The translations under genes and the position numbers were made by a program. The notes under the pieces are model-generated. The model was not told where the DNA came from and ran no database searches. It saw nothing but the letters and a program-made list of their open reading frames with translations. DNA of 64,000 nt from Malaya genurostris (lineage: Eukaryota > Arthropoda > Insecta > Diptera > Culicidae). Shown in pieces: positions 21,081-31,564 of this stretch; position 1 is the first letter of the stretch; every line of letters begins with the position of its first letter. Location of the stretch: NCBI RefSeq assembly GCF_030247185.1, contig NC_080572.1:250167070-250231069 (forward strand), read 5' to 3'.

Positions 21081-22812
21081 TCAGTGTTTGATCGGTTTTC
21101 AATATGTCTTTAATTCAATTCATGTGGCACCCATTTTCCACCATTTTGGCCTTTTGCCATAGCTTTTAAACAATCAGAAATTGTTTATTGTGAAGCATTC
21201 AACATTGCTGCCATTCGATTTAGACTAGACTAGACTTCATTTCATCTGCATCCAATATTGCTTGCAATTCTACTTTTTCACATTGTTGTAATAGTATTCC
21301 CTTTTTCTGAACCGATCAAACCATATTATGTATGTTGTTTCTGATAGAACATGATCACCATATGGCTCAACGAGTATTCGATTCAACTATGCAGTACTGT
21401 TCTTCAAATGTAAACAAAATAATAATGCTTTCCGCAAATCATTACCTTTCGGTACAAAATTAGATGTTTTTACCACACTGAGAAAAAATATGATGTTGTT
21501 TGTTCAATGAATTCATATATATTGAATACGGTTGGCAGATGTCAGTCCAACCAAGCAAGTAAAAAACTTAAGGCTGTTTCACACCAAATGTTCATTATCG
21601 GCAGATTGGTAATTTAACACTCACTTCATAGCAGATTTGGACCTGCTAAGTAGTGTCAATAATATATTCTTTATTTTAAATATTCAGATCATAATGCGTT
21701 TTTGTTTATTATAACATTATGAAGTAAAATTAGAAATTAACATTAAACAATCTGAATTAAACCATTACCATTAAACAATCTGAATGAATGTACACTACTC
21801 ATGTACACAGCGATCGCAACCCAACCAATCGAGATAAATATGTCATGAAATCTTGTAGTGAAACAGACACCTTTCAAATCTTTCTGCAGCGATTCTGATT
21901 TACCATCAGTATCTCTATGCAAGAAACGATTCGGCAGTAAGTTGAAGCAATCGAAAAATGTCAGAAAGGTTCAAAATGATTCCATGAGCTAACTGATATA
22001 AGCCAGACAGACAGTACCAGCGCGGCGGCAGAACAGGCGGAGCTGCAGCTGCCGGAGCCTTATTGGCAATAGGTGACCCCATTTTCAGCACAGATTGAGA
22101 AAAGTCTGCACGGCATTCACATAACACGTACATTTCTGCCGTCTCAATTTTTTATTCACCATCATTACCTAACTAGCAGACCATCGAATGAAACGTGATA
22201 GCGTTTTACGTTGGCGGTAGTTGGCATGATCACGAGCATGATCGAAAAATGAGACTAAAACGAGACCAACGCCGCCGATGCAATTTGGACAGTGCGACAA
22301 GAAGAAATGGCCGTATTCAAATAATTCACCACGAAAACACGCTCCACTATGGCAACTGCAGCAGCTGCATCCAATCTTGCTTTAGAAATCCGTAGGGCAG
22401 TCGATAGTCGGCAGTCTTACCGCTGAAAATGATCGTGGCCTGATCTGGATGATGATGATGATGATGGAGACCAGAAATTGGTACCGATCACAGAACCAGC
22501 ACCAGTGGAAACTGAGCACGATAAAATTTGAACTCGATGAAAAGTTTTGATGTGGAGCACATCTTTAAACTCTCGAAAAAGAAAACTGGTCGAGTTTCAA
22601 CACTTATATGCAAAAAATATGCACTTGATTTTCTCGCAGTTATCTCACTGATTTTTACAAACTTAGATCAATATAGACTTTAGCAATTTTCACTCATTGA
22701 GCTGCGCATTTTCTTCCTTTTACGAAGACGTTGGTTTTAAAATACTTTGGTTCGGCGTCCACATTTTTAGATGTAATCAAAATAAATGCGACTCGACGCA
22801 GAACATTTTAAA
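21081..22812. other. Noncoding stretch with one weak exon candidate
   Basis: Mostly AT-rich with no recognised gene. A locally GC-richer block at 21990-22400 includes a GAT microsatellite (about 22447-22464) and the open frame described at 21915-22087. Confidence 0.4.
21915..22087 (-). CDS. Weak candidate exon, unknown product
   Basis: Minus-strand frame with an internal ATG giving MGSPIANKAPAAAAPPVLPP followed by a hydrophobic tail (about 55 residues). The Ala/Pro-rich start is unlike the AT-rich chance frames nearby, and CTGGTACTG after the Pro run could be a splice donor. I recognise no domain. It may equally be a chance ORF in a GC-richer block. Confidence 0.15.
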
Positions 22813-23657
22813 TCTTATATATATATAAAAATGGATGTAAGTTTGTAACGCCATAACTTCAGAACTACTGAACGGATTTCCACCAAACTTGACACAGGTA
22901 CTACTCGCATTTCGCATTGGGCCATGAAAAAATGTGTCTAATTTGACGAGAACCGATACCTTTTGAAAACCATAGAAACATTTTGCATTCCGTAGGTATG
23001 ATTATATGGGGGTTGGATGTACCTTTAAAAAGTGGGGTGTACTGTTTTTAACGGCATAACTCCAAAACTACTGAACGTATTACAAACAAAGTTCCATAAC
23101 AACTCAGTAAGTTATCTCCAAACTTGGCACAGGTAGTTTTTGCTATTCAGAGGTGGTCACGACAAGCTTAGATATTCATGACAAAGGTTTATTGTAACAT
23201 TTTCTTATTCGTCGTCAAACAAATAGGGGGGCGGATTCAGATTAGGAGAAGAAGATCTTGAAAATCAATTTTTATATTGAATTTTTTATAAAATAAGAAT
23301 GAATTATTATAAAATTTTATACAATAAGAATGAATCGTTACTCTTTGAAGAGCATGGATACTTTGTACACTACTAAGAGGTGGTCATAAGGGTTATCATG
23401 GAGGAGAGCTGTAGTAAGTTCACTAATAAAAGGGAAACGATGCATCTTGACAAATACAGATACTACTTTTATGTCTATGTAGATTAAAAGGTTATTTCAA
23501 GGGAGAGGGAGTGCAGCAAGTGTCCCAAACATGGGAAGTGTAAGGTACAATTGATTGAATAGCAACATAAAACTGCTCAGAGTAGGACAACTTCGGGAAT
23601 TTTGTTCGGCCTTTTCTTTCCGAAACATTTCTGAGCAACGCCGGGTCATTCAGCTAG
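22813..23657 (+). mobile_element. Short nonautonomous Helitron
   Basis: Starts TCTTATATATATATAAAA at 22813 and ends GCCGGGTCATTCAGCTAG at 23657, sitting between A (22812) and T (23658): 5' TC, 3' CTAG and A/T insertion are Helitron hallmarks. The GCAACGCCGGGT stretch before the 3' end is the usual subterminal GC-rich motif. No Rep/helicase ORF. The interior (GGCATAACTCC, GACGAGAA) is shared with the tandem units at 40.7-41.8 kb. Confidence 0.88.
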
Positions 23658-24553
23658 TTTTAAATATTAGGTACAAATATGTACTCCATTTCGATTGCAA
23701 TCAAAAACATGAGCGCCGGGCCAAAATATGTTAGAGTGGCCGAAATACCTCCGGTACCCTAATTCTACAGCTCCACCGAACCATGAGTTCGGAATTTCCA
23801 TTGCGAGTGTGTAGAATTGAATTACTCGCTTCACGTGGTTTAGAAAACAATTTGAAAATTTTCACTTTTGAAATAATTTAACGAGTACTAAATTTTTTGT
23901 GTTCAATTTTCAACCCACATTTGCGATCACCCGCGCACACGTGGTGAAAGGTATATTGGGCTTGCAGAAAATTGTTTGAAACTCGTGCAAGAAACCGTGG
24001 TTGCCATGACAGTCAGTCCAGTGGAATGGTATTGTGTGTGTATTTAGCGATATTTAAAATTAACGATTGTGGTTTTTCACTAAAAATACTGTTTTATTCT
24101 ACTCGGTACTGAAATGTGCTGTCTCTCTCATATCACCTATATTTTCATATTTAATTCCTTCCGTACCTTCCGGGATCGAAAACTGTTATTCCCAATCTTA
24201 GGGTCAAACGAAAGGTCTTATGGCCCTACCAAAAATACAACAAAAATTTAAATCGTCATTTAGAGTGCGATGGCAAAATTGTATAAAATCTTCAAAATAT
24301 GAATAAAAACTAGTAGAGTTTGTACGCCATGTTAGTTGGTGGCCGTACGAACCGACTTCGATTATACCGGTTCTCGAATTCCGGTGCTGGAAGTGCATGT
24401 AATAGTGAACCCACTCCGTTTTCTTAAGGATGACCTACGCAATCAATGCACTGTTTTATTCTGTATGTTATACTAGTTAATGCACAAACAATCTCTTGGT
24501 TTCCTTCATAAATCGAAGAGAAAAATTTTGAATAGGATACCACAATACTATAC
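23658..24553. other. Noncoding stretch, no gene seen
   Basis: AT-rich DNA without recognisable coding content; the 64-codon frame at 24204-24398 (minus) resembles nothing I know. Confidence 0.45.
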
Positions 24554-24657
24554 ATGAGAAAGGCATCATTACACCACAAGGTGGATTGAAACAGGTTTTT
24601 TTTTAAATTATAAAACCTTTTTTAATCCACCTAGTGGTGTAATGATGCCTTTCTCAT
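24554..24657. repeat. Hairpin of two head-to-head family X ends
   Basis: GAGAAAGGCATCATTACACC (24555 onward) is matched inverted by the GTGGTGTAATGATGCCTTTC stretch ending at 24657, with an A/T-rich loop. The same sequence occurs alone near 37336-37365, so this is an end sequence of an abundant family. Confidence 0.82.
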
Positions 24658-24990
24658 ATTGCTTATATTTTCAAAAATATCATTAAAGGATTCTGTGAAG
24701 AAATTTTTTTCAATCTTGAATAAAATAAAAAACTTTCATTGGGTGTAAACTAACATAATCTTTTCAATTTGCAAACAGTTATGTCAAGTCAATAAGAATT
24801 TTTCTTGTTTTTGCATCATCGCACTAAATGATTAAACACATTTTACCCAATAGTTCTGAAACCGGAAGTCGGATGCGGATGATATTAAACAGCAACCAAT
24901 GAGACTATAGAAAATTTTATTTGAGTCTGTTTGTAAAATCGATCGAATCATCTCTGAGAAAACTGAGTGTTTTGGTTTCGTTAAGTTTGA
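24617..24990 (+). repeat. Interspersed family X, left piece
   Basis: Starts AATCCACCTAGTGGTG and holds the family words ATTTTCAAAAATATCAT, TTGCATCATCGCAC, CCGGAAGTCGGATGCGGATGA, ATCTCTGAGAAAACTGAG. Related copies: 30085-30400, 31500-31562, 33060-33468, 36886-37085, 53090-54040. It is interrupted by the CR1-like LINE. Noncoding. Confidence 0.75.
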
Positions 24991-25273
24991 CTTTGTATAC
25001 ACCTTTCGTTTCGTGCTAGAGGTTTTTTAAAGTTAATTTGGTAAATACGTCTTGTTTGGAAGCGGTTACCTGTGATTCGTTTTGGCTAGACGTTTTGGAA
25101 GCATTTCCGTGTGGAGTTCTAACTGATCCAAGTTTTACGTGCCGGTAAACCCCGAGTAAACTCTACCAAAAGTGATTGGTTGCTTGCTTTGTGTGCGTAT
25201 CCATTATCGTCGCTGACAGCAGCTTCATCGACTTCGTTAAGTTCTTCGGTATCCATCGGCGTGTGCTACGAAT

Positions 25274-26098
25274 TTGAAGAGAGACGCAATGGATAAAAAA
25301 CAATGCGGCGAGTGCCAAAATGAGATCAACGATCTCGAGCCCATGCGATGTGGTTTTTGCGATGCCTTTTTGCATATCAACCAAACCTGCTGCGGCATCA
25401 ACACTAGGGGTTTGAAGGAAGCTTTTGCTCTCGGCAAAATTATGCTGATATGCACCAAATGCAGGGAGGAGCTTCAAGGTCGTAGCATTCGCGCCTATAT
25501 TGATGATCAACGTCAAGTAACTTCCAGTGAGCCACCTAATTCTAAGAGTTTGTTACCTGATTTAACAGCTCAAGTACAACAGCTTTCGGATGCGGTGGCT
25601 GTCCTGAACGATAAAATCATTAATATAACGGGATCAGTAAACCAGCCCGAATGGCCTAAACCGGACAATCCCACATGGCCTAGAAACTCAAAACGCCGTC
25701 GTGTGGATGAAACGACTACCATTCAAGCCCCATCCGACCATGGAACCAGTCAGATCGATTTTAATGATCTTTCCGTGTCTTCTGTTAGTACCAACGTGGA
25801 AAAGTTCTGGTTGTACCTTTCAGGGTTGAACCCGTTAGTCTCGGACAGTGACGTCCAGAAAATCGTCGCTCGTTGCCTGGATTTGAATGATCCAATCAAC
25901 TTAGTACGGCTTGTACCAAAAGGCAAGGATGTATCTGGCATGTCATTTGTGTCCTATAAAATTGGACTGAATCCTGACATGAAAACAAAGGCACTGGACC
26001 CATCGTGTTGGCCGGTTGGATTACTGTTTCGGGAATTTATTAACCAGCCAAAAAACTTCGACCGGCGAATGACTCCCCCCAGCTCGAACAGTTCGTAA
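25274..26098 (+). CDS. CR1/Q-like ORF1 protein with PHD-type zinc finger
   Basis: 274-residue nucleocapsid-like protein that would bind the element's RNA. It starts at an ATG in good context (GACGCAATGG). A Cys/His cluster in residues 6-65 (CGEC..., MRCGFCDAFLH, CC, ICTKC) fits a PHD finger as seen in CR1-group ORF1 proteins. After a coiled-coil-like stretch (about residues 95-120, LTAQVQQLSDAVAVLNDKI) and a basic patch (NSKRRRVDE), the C-terminal half has an RRM-like look (KFWLYLSGLNPLVSDSDVQKIV). It ends at TAA 26096-26098, overlapping the open part of the ORF2 frame. Confidence 0.88.
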   Translation: MKRDAMDKKQCGECQNEINDLEPMRCGFCDAFLHINQTCCGINTRGLKEAFALGKIMLICTKCREELQGRSIRAYIDDQRQVTSSEPPNSKSLLPDLTAQVQQLSDAVAVLNDKIINITGSVNQPEWPKPDNPTWPRNSKRRRVDETTTIQAPSDHGTSQIDFNDLSVSSVSTNVEKFWLYLSGLNPLVSDSDVQKIVARCLDLNDPINLVRLVPKGKDVSGMSFVSYKIGLNPDMKTKALDPSCWPVGLLFREFINQPKNFDRRMTPPSSNSS

Positions 26099-29000
26099 GG
26101 AGGCACATTCCATTGCGATGCACTGCGGACGGTGGAAACCCTAGGGTTTCCACCAGAGGCGAGTATTTTTGTTTAAATCCAGATATTCCAGCACTTAATG
26201 ACAACGCGTTTCAGCATGGCGATAACGATAATCAAATCTGGATCTATTACCAAAACGTACGAGGTTTAAGGACAAAGGTTGATGATATTTTCCTGGCTAC
26301 GCATGACTGCTGTTACGACGTCATCATTCTGACGGAGACTGGACTTGACGACCGAATAAACTCGTTACAACTGTTTGGAAACTCATTTAACGTGTTCCGT
26401 TGTGATAGGAGTCCAGGAAATAGTAACAAAAGGAGTTTTGGCGGTGTTTTGATCGCCGTTTCACAAGCGCACTCGTGCTCATTAATCGAAACTGTGAATG
26501 GTCGTTATCTAGAACAAGTGTGTGCTAGTGCCACCGTGCGAGGCAGGAAACTGCAGATCTGTGCTGTGTACATTCCTCCCGATAAAAGTCAAGACGTTGG
26601 TATTATTGATGCGCACATTTGTTCTGTATCGGAGATAATCAGTAAATCATCACCTAATGATATTGTCTTGGTGTGTGGTGATTTCAATCAACCACGCATT
26701 GTGTGGACGGATGGAATCGATGGAAATATAAATTCGGGTTTCTCTCAGCTCACCGCTGCTAGCACCGCTTTGATCGACGGTATGGACTATTTGAACCTTT
26801 CCCAAGCAAACAAACAAAATAATCACAACGGACGTATTCTCGATCTGGTTTTTGGCCCTTCCGAGCAGCAATTGAATATAAATAATTGTACTGCTCCACT
26901 GCTACCCGTTGACCTTCATCACCCTCCCTTGACAATATCGTTTTCAATTAACTGTGATGAAGATATTAGTCGTGCTGCTCCTTTGAATAAACCGAGAGCA
27001 TTAAACTACAGGAGAATTAATTTTGATGCTTTGATTGAGTTTCTTCGAAACATAAATTGGGAACCTCTCAAGGAGCTCGATCATGTGGATGATATGGCTG
27101 TGCAGTTTCGAGATCTTTTGTTGGAGTGGCTAAACTTAAACTTGCCTTTTGTAAAGTGTGCGATTTCTCCTCCGTGGGCAAATTCTCGTCTTCGAGCTCT
27201 GAAACGTGAACGGAATTCATGGCAGCGTAAACACCGTCGTTGGCGTTCTACTGAAACTAAGAAAAACTTCAAAAAGTCTAGTGATGAATATCGTTTACTG
27301 AATACCGGATTGTACAAAGCTTATGTTATGCGAGTACAGAATGACTTACGACGGAACCCGACGGAAAAATTCTGGAGCTTCGTCAACTCGAAACGAAAAT
27401 GCTCGTCAATTCCTCCAAACGTTCGTTTTGATGAGGTAGAATCCACTTGTACATTTGATTCTTGTGAACTGTTTGCAAGTTTCTTCGCATCTGTTTTTGC
27501 TAACAGTACCGCCTCTGCCACGCAGGCTGAAACCGCCGCAATGGACGTTCCTGTTAGTCTAGTGGATTTAAGCACATTTGAAATCACTCCGGATATGATC
27601 GTCACCGCTGCTAAAAGGTTAAAAAAATCATACTCTACTGGACCTGATGGTATTCCAGCAGTAGTTTATAGTCGATGCGTCCACGTCTTGACTGATCCTT
27701 TGTGTGTGATATTCAATAAGTCGTTCGAGCAAGGCGTATTTCCGACAATCTGGAAACAGTCTTATATCTTCCCAGTATTCAAAAGTGGCGATCGCCTAAA
27801 TGTACGAAGTTACCGTGGTATAACCAGTTTGTCAGCAGCGTCGAAGCTTTTTGAATTGGTAGTTAGCACTGTCTTACTTTCCAAAACTAAAACGTACATC
27901 TCTACTGATCAGCATGGTTTTATGCCTGGACGATCGGTGAACACGAACCTGTTGGATTTTACATCTACCTGTATCACTCGGATGGAAGAAAAATCTCAAA
28001 TTGATGCAATTTATACTGATCTGAAAGCAGCGTTTGATCGAATAGATCATGAAATACTTGTAACTAAATTATCCCGACTAGGCGCTTCGAGAATGTTTGT
28101 TAAATGGCTGAGCTCTTATTTATGCGACAGAGTGCTACGTGTGCAGTTAGGCTCGTGTATTTCTTCTCCTTTCACGAATAAATCTGGTGTTCCTCAGAGT
28201 AGTAACCTAGGTCCACTATTGTTTGTGCTGTTCTTTAACGACGCTACTTTACTACTTGGCGTTGGATGCAGACTGGTTTACGCTGATGACCTGAAGCTGT
28301 ATCTGGCAGTTCGGTCTATTGAGGACTGTGTTCGTCTCCAGGAACTTTTAAATATTTTCGTTGGCTGGTGTAGAAGAAATTTTTTAATTATCAGTACCGT
28401 GAAATGTCAAGTTATAACATTCCATCGCAAAACCAACCCCATAATATTCGACTATCAAATCGATGGACAAACTCTTGGAAGAGTCGACGTTGTCAATGAC
28501 CTCGGCGTTTTGCTGGATGCTAAGCTTACCTTTAACCAACACCGATCAACTTTGATTTCCAAAGCAACACGACAACTCGGCTTCATAGCGAAAATTAGCC
28601 GAGACTTCAAAGACCCGTACTGTCTAAAAGCGCTATACTGTTCGTTGGTGCGTCCATTACTCGAAAATGCGTGTTTGGTTTGGAGCCCGTACCAACTCGT
28701 TTGGAACTTACGAATAGAACGTGTACAGAAGAGATTCGTCCGGTTGGCTCTGCGGCACCTCCCATGGCAAAACCCTCTGGATTTACCACCGTACCCTGAC
28801 CGCTGTCGTCTGATTGGCCTGGAGTCGTTAGAGCGACGAAGAAAGATGCAGCAAGCGTTACTTGTGGCTAAAGTAATCAATGGCGATATTGATTCACCAA
28901 AATTGTTATCTCTTCTTGACTTCCGTGCTTCTCAGCGATCTCTACGCTCGACGAGTCTACTTCAACCAAGATTTCATCGTACTACTTTCGGACAACATGA

Positions 29001-29109
29001 ACCAATGACAGCATGCATACGTGCATTTTCCAAAGTTGAGCATCTCTTTGAATTTGGTGAGCCGACGCACAAGTTCTCACAGAAATTATTAAGTGTATCC
29101 TTGTTATAA
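26044..29109 (+). CDS. CR1/Q-like ORF2: AP endonuclease plus reverse transcriptase
   Basis: Nicks target DNA and reverse-transcribes the element RNA there. The frame is open from 26044; residue numbers below count from a TTG at 26113 (998 codons). The endonuclease begins IYYQNVRGLRTK (about 45-57), with LTETGLDD (73-80), CGDFNQP (188-194) and LHHPPLTISF (268-277). RT begins around STGPDGIPA (508-516), motif A YTDLKAAFDRIDHE (634-647), motif B VPQSSNLGP (693-701; relatives have GVPQGS, so Gly to Ser), motif C YADD (723-726). No in-frame ATG occurs before codon 224 (nt 26782), deep in the endonuclease, so translation must start at a non-AUG codon, reinitiate, or enter by frameshift from ORF1. 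Confidence 0.9.
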   Translation, partial: PAKKLRPANDSPQLEQFVRRHIPLRCTADGGNPRVSTRGEYFCLNPDIPALNDNAFQHGDNDNQIWIYYQNVRGLRTKVDDIFLATHDCCYDVIILTETGLDDRINSLQLFGNSFNVFRCDRSPGNSNKRSFGGVLIAVSQAHSCSLIETVNGRYLEQVCASATVRGRKLQICAVYIPPDKSQDVGIIDAHICSVSEIISKSSPNDIVLVCGDFNQPRIVWTDGIDGNINSGFSQLTAASTALIDGMDYLNLSQANKQNNHNGRILDLVFGPSEQQLNINNCTAPLLPVDLHHPPLTISFSINCDEDISRAAPLNKPRALNYRRINFDALIEFLRNINWEPLKELDHVDDMAVQFRDLLLEWLNLNLPFVKCAISPPWANSRLRALKRERNSWQRKHRRWRSTETKKNFKKSSDEYRLLNTGLYKAYVMRVQNDLRRNPTEKFWSFVNSKRKCSSIPPNVRFDEVESTCTFDSCELFASFFASVFANSTASATQAETAAMDVPVSLVDLSTFEITPDMIVTAAKRLKKSYSTGPDGIPAVVYSRCVHVLTDPLCVIFNKSFEQGVFPTIWKQSYIFPVFKSGDRLNVRSYRGITSLSAASKLFELVVSTVLLSKTKTYISTDQHGFMPGRSVNTNLLDFTSTCITRMEEKSQIDAIYTDLKAAFDRIDHEILVTKLSRLGASRMFVKWLSSYLCDRVLRVQLGSCISSPFTNKSGVPQSSNLGPLLFVLFFNDATLLLGVGCRLVYADDLKLYLAVRSIEDCVRLQELLNIFVGWCRRNFLIISTVKCQVITFHRKTNPIIFDYQIDGQTLGRVDVVNDLGVLLDAKLTFNQHRSTLISKATRQLGFIAKISRDFKDPYCLKALYCSLVRPLLENACLVWSPYQLVWNLRIERVQKRFVRLALRHLPWQNPLDLPPYPDRCRLIGLESLERRRKMQQALLVAKVINGDIDSPKLLSLLDFRASQRSLRSTSLLQPRFHRTTFGQHEPMTACIRAFSKVEHLFEFGEPTHKFSQKLLSVSLL
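26050..26056 (+). promoter_or_regulatory. Candidate -1 ribosomal frameshift heptamer
   Basis: A AAA AAC in the ORF1 reading phase (codons CCA AAA AAC). A -1 slip here enters the ORF2 frame, which is open from 26044, and bypasses the ORF1 stop at 26096. A possible stem follows (CTCC about 26072 with GGAG about 26098, enclosing CGAA/TTCG). The heptamer is of the canonical X XXY YYZ class. Confidence 0.5.
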
Positions 29110-29188
29110 GTTTGTTCGTTGTACTTCGTGTTATTCATTAAGACTTTTAATTGTCAGATGGATTATTTTAACAAATAAACAAATTTCA

Positions 29189-30058
29189 AAATTCCCGCGC
29201 TTGTCCAATCGGTAAACTTTTATTCTCTCAACGTTGGCAACACTTTTATACACATTCTGTCAAATTTTGACGCATACCGTACGATTAGTTTTGGTTTGGC
29301 GTCTATACAAAGAAGTTGAAAAATTTTCGTGTGGCGATTTTTATAATGGATGAAAATTTAGAACAACGTGCGTGCATCAAATTTTGTATTGCAAATGGAT
29401 TTAAGTGTTCCGAAACGTTGAAAATGTTAGAAAGGCCTTTGGTGAATCGTGTCTAGGAAAAACACAGGCATACGAGTGGTATAAACGCTTCAAAGGTGGT
29501 CGTACAAGCTTGGATCATGATGAAGCCCAAAAACATCTGTTACTGAAGAAAACATTGAATCGGCGATGCAAATCGTGTTGCAAAATCGTTCTGTACCGAT
29601 TAGAGAGATTGCTGTGTTGTTGGGCATCTCATATGGATCAGCCGAACATATTTTAACTGATGTTTTGGGTTTGAAACGCGTCGCTTCTCGGCTGGTGCCA
29701 AAAAAGCTGAATTTCATTCAAAAACAGCGTCGTGTTGTTGTGGCCAAAGAGATGATTTCCAACGCAGATAGTGACCCCACATTCATCGAATGCATCATAA
29801 CTGGTGATGAGGTGTGGATCTATGAATATGACGTCGAAACCGCACAACAATCGACCGAATGGCGCTTCGAAGGCGAGCCGTTGTTCTAAATTTTCATCCA
29901 TTATAAAAATCGCCACACGAAAATTTTTCAACTTCGTTGTATGGACGCCAAAAAAAAACTAATCGTACGATATGCGTCAAAATTTGACAGAATGTGTATA
30001 AAAGTGTTGTCAACGTTGAGAAAATAAAAGTTTACCGATTGGTCAAGCGCGGGAATTT
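29189..30058 (+). mobile_element. Mariner with extended inverted repeats (rearranged)
   Basis: Ends AAATTCCCGCGCTTG and its inverted form. The inverted match extends about 180 bp on each side (29189-29370 and 29880-30058) and includes the transposase start codon region, so the right arm is an inverted copy of the 5' leader plus the first codons. TA follows at 30059-30060; on the left the flank is CA, next to the CR1 3' end. A full mariner would be about 1.3 kb; here it is 870 bp. Confidence 0.82.
29346..29889 (+). pseudogene. Mariner transposase, frameshifted and cut off
   Basis: Starts MDENLEQRACIKFC at 29346 (mariner N-terminal helix-turn-helix). A frameshift near 29430 (LKMLE / KAFGESCLGKTQAYEWYKRF) and another near 29525-29570 follow. 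The frame then runs IREIAVLLGISYGSAEHIL and LVPKKLNFIQ to IITGDEVWIYEYD (first catalytic Asp) and stops at about 29889 where the inverted copy of the gene start begins. The second and third catalytic residues are missing. Confidence 0.86.
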
Positions 30059-30084
30059 TAAAATGAAAATTCCGGTTCTTTTTT

Positions 30085-30400
30085 GATCATAAGGTAAAGC
30101 CTACAAATTGAATCAGTTTCAAGCCAAATCTAGAAGAATTTTAACCTTTTTTGCATCGTCGCTCTAAATGACGGTGTGAAGTGCAATAGCAACCTATGGG
30201 ACTACGAGATTTTTTATTTGACACATACTGATGTTATTTGACACATACTCACACACATACATGCACAGACACATACATCGCTCAGCTCGATGAACTGTGA
30301 CGAATGGTACATGACACTTAGCCCCCTGGGCCGATTTTCACTAGTCAATTTTTCAAGTGGTTGCATAAACTTTCTACATGAGAAAGGCAATAAGTGTACT
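30085..30400 (+). repeat. Family X, right piece (internally deleted)
   Basis: TTTTGCATCGTCGCTCTAAA, ACACACATACATGCACAGAC, ATGAACTGTGACGAATGGTA, TTGCATAAACTTTC and ATGAGAAAGGCAA are the family's 3' words. Together with 24617-24990 it brackets the CR1 and mariner insertions. Confidence 0.68.
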
Positions 30401-31206
30401 TTTATAGAAAAGCACCGTTATCATGATCTTGTGATAACACTAACAAGTAGGTATCAATTGAATAAAAGGATTAGAAATTTACATATTTTTCACCTAAAGA
30501 ATATAAACTTTAATATGGCAACCCTGCACACTATACGCAATGGAACAAAGCACGCTGCGAACGGAGCAAAGTCGCACTTACCGTCGCGTACTAGTTTTGC
30601 ATCGTCATTTTGAATGACGATTTGAATGTTTTGACACTCATCGCCTTATAATTTCAGAGAGCTTTAATTTGAATCATGATTCGTGAAAATCGGTTAAACC
30701 GTTGCAGAGAAATCGAAGTGAGTTACGTTTTTGTAGCTTTTCTTCACTTTTATCGGTGCTTCCGGAAGCGGAAAATGGGGACTAGTAGTCTCGAAGTAGC
30801 TTTATATATTCACTAACTAGAAAGATATGCCAACTGTCAGTGTGTGTAAGTGTGTGTGTGCACTTTTCGAAGATATTTTTACGCGCTCAATTTCCTCAGA
30901 CATGGCTGAACCGATTTTACCAAACTTATGCTCGTTTGAAAGCTACTGTCGGGCCATTGGTCGAGTTCGAAGATCAAATGTGACTTTTGGTTCCGGAGAT
31001 ATAATGGTATAAGTGACGTAACTGACAAAACACGTGGTTTTTTACCGCTCTTATAAGGGTGCCAATATTTTGGGATCACCTCTAATTTCGTAAAGCACTA
31101 TTGTTCAAAAGTTTAAGCACCTCGAAAAAAGCCCTCATGCAAAATTTGAGCTAAATGGGATATGGATAAGGGGTGCTGCATGGCGGTTAAGGTTTGAAAA
31201 TTTTAC
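30401..31206. other. Noncoding, further family X-like debris
   Basis: No gene. TGCATCGTCATTTTGAATGA, GTGAAAATCGGTTAAACC and TCCGGAAGCGGAAA words point to additional degraded family X units. Confidence 0.5.
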
Positions 31207-31516
31207 ATCTTGAAAAATCACCATAGGGGGGAGTACATGAAATTTCCAAAATCGAAATTTTGTTTGATGCCAAAAGTCTCAAAACTGCATGAAACGTCGA
31301 GATTTAGTGTCATGTCAAAAAAAAATATTTTCAGAACATCAACTTTCTGGGACTTTTGATATTTTTTCTAAGTCCCAAAAAGTCGATTTAAAAAAAAAAT
31401 TTCGAGATGACACTAAATCTCGACGTTTCATGCAATTCTAAGCCTTTTGGCATCAAACTTTTTTTTTCGATTTCGAAAATTTCATGTACTCCCCCCTATG
31501 GTGATTTTTCAAGATA
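31207..31516. mobile_element. 310-bp near-complete palindrome
   Basis: Left arm ATCTTGAAAAATCACCATAG onward is mirrored by the right arm ending GATTTTTCAAGAT. Inner words ACTAAATCTCGACGTTTCA, TTTTGGCATCAAA and AAAAAGTCGATT are paired, leaving only a few nucleotides of loop near 31355-31370. Half-copies occur at 32803-32885 and inside 15195-15300. No ORF. Confidence 0.86.
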
Positions 31517-31564
31517 TATGAAAATTCCACTAAGTGGACTGAGAAGGGTTTTTGCCTTTCTCTA

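Larger units (their letters stand above)
24991..29188 (+). mobile_element. CR1/Q-like non-LTR retrotransposon, apparently full length
   Basis: Two long ORFs, a plausible 5' leader of about 280 bp, and a short 3' leader ending AACAAATAAACAAAT. The left boundary is set where family X similarity stops; the right boundary abuts the mariner at 29189. No stop codons or frameshifts are seen inside either ORF, unlike every other LINE in the window, so it may be a recent insertion. I could not identify a target duplication, partly because the mariner abuts the 3' end. Confidence 0.85.

Noticed and set aside
25163..25516. 117-codon minus-strand ORF
   Set aside because: Antisense to the CR1 leader and ORF1 zinc-finger region.
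28455..28880. 141-codon minus-strand ORF
   Set aside because: Antisense shadow of the CR1-like ORF2.
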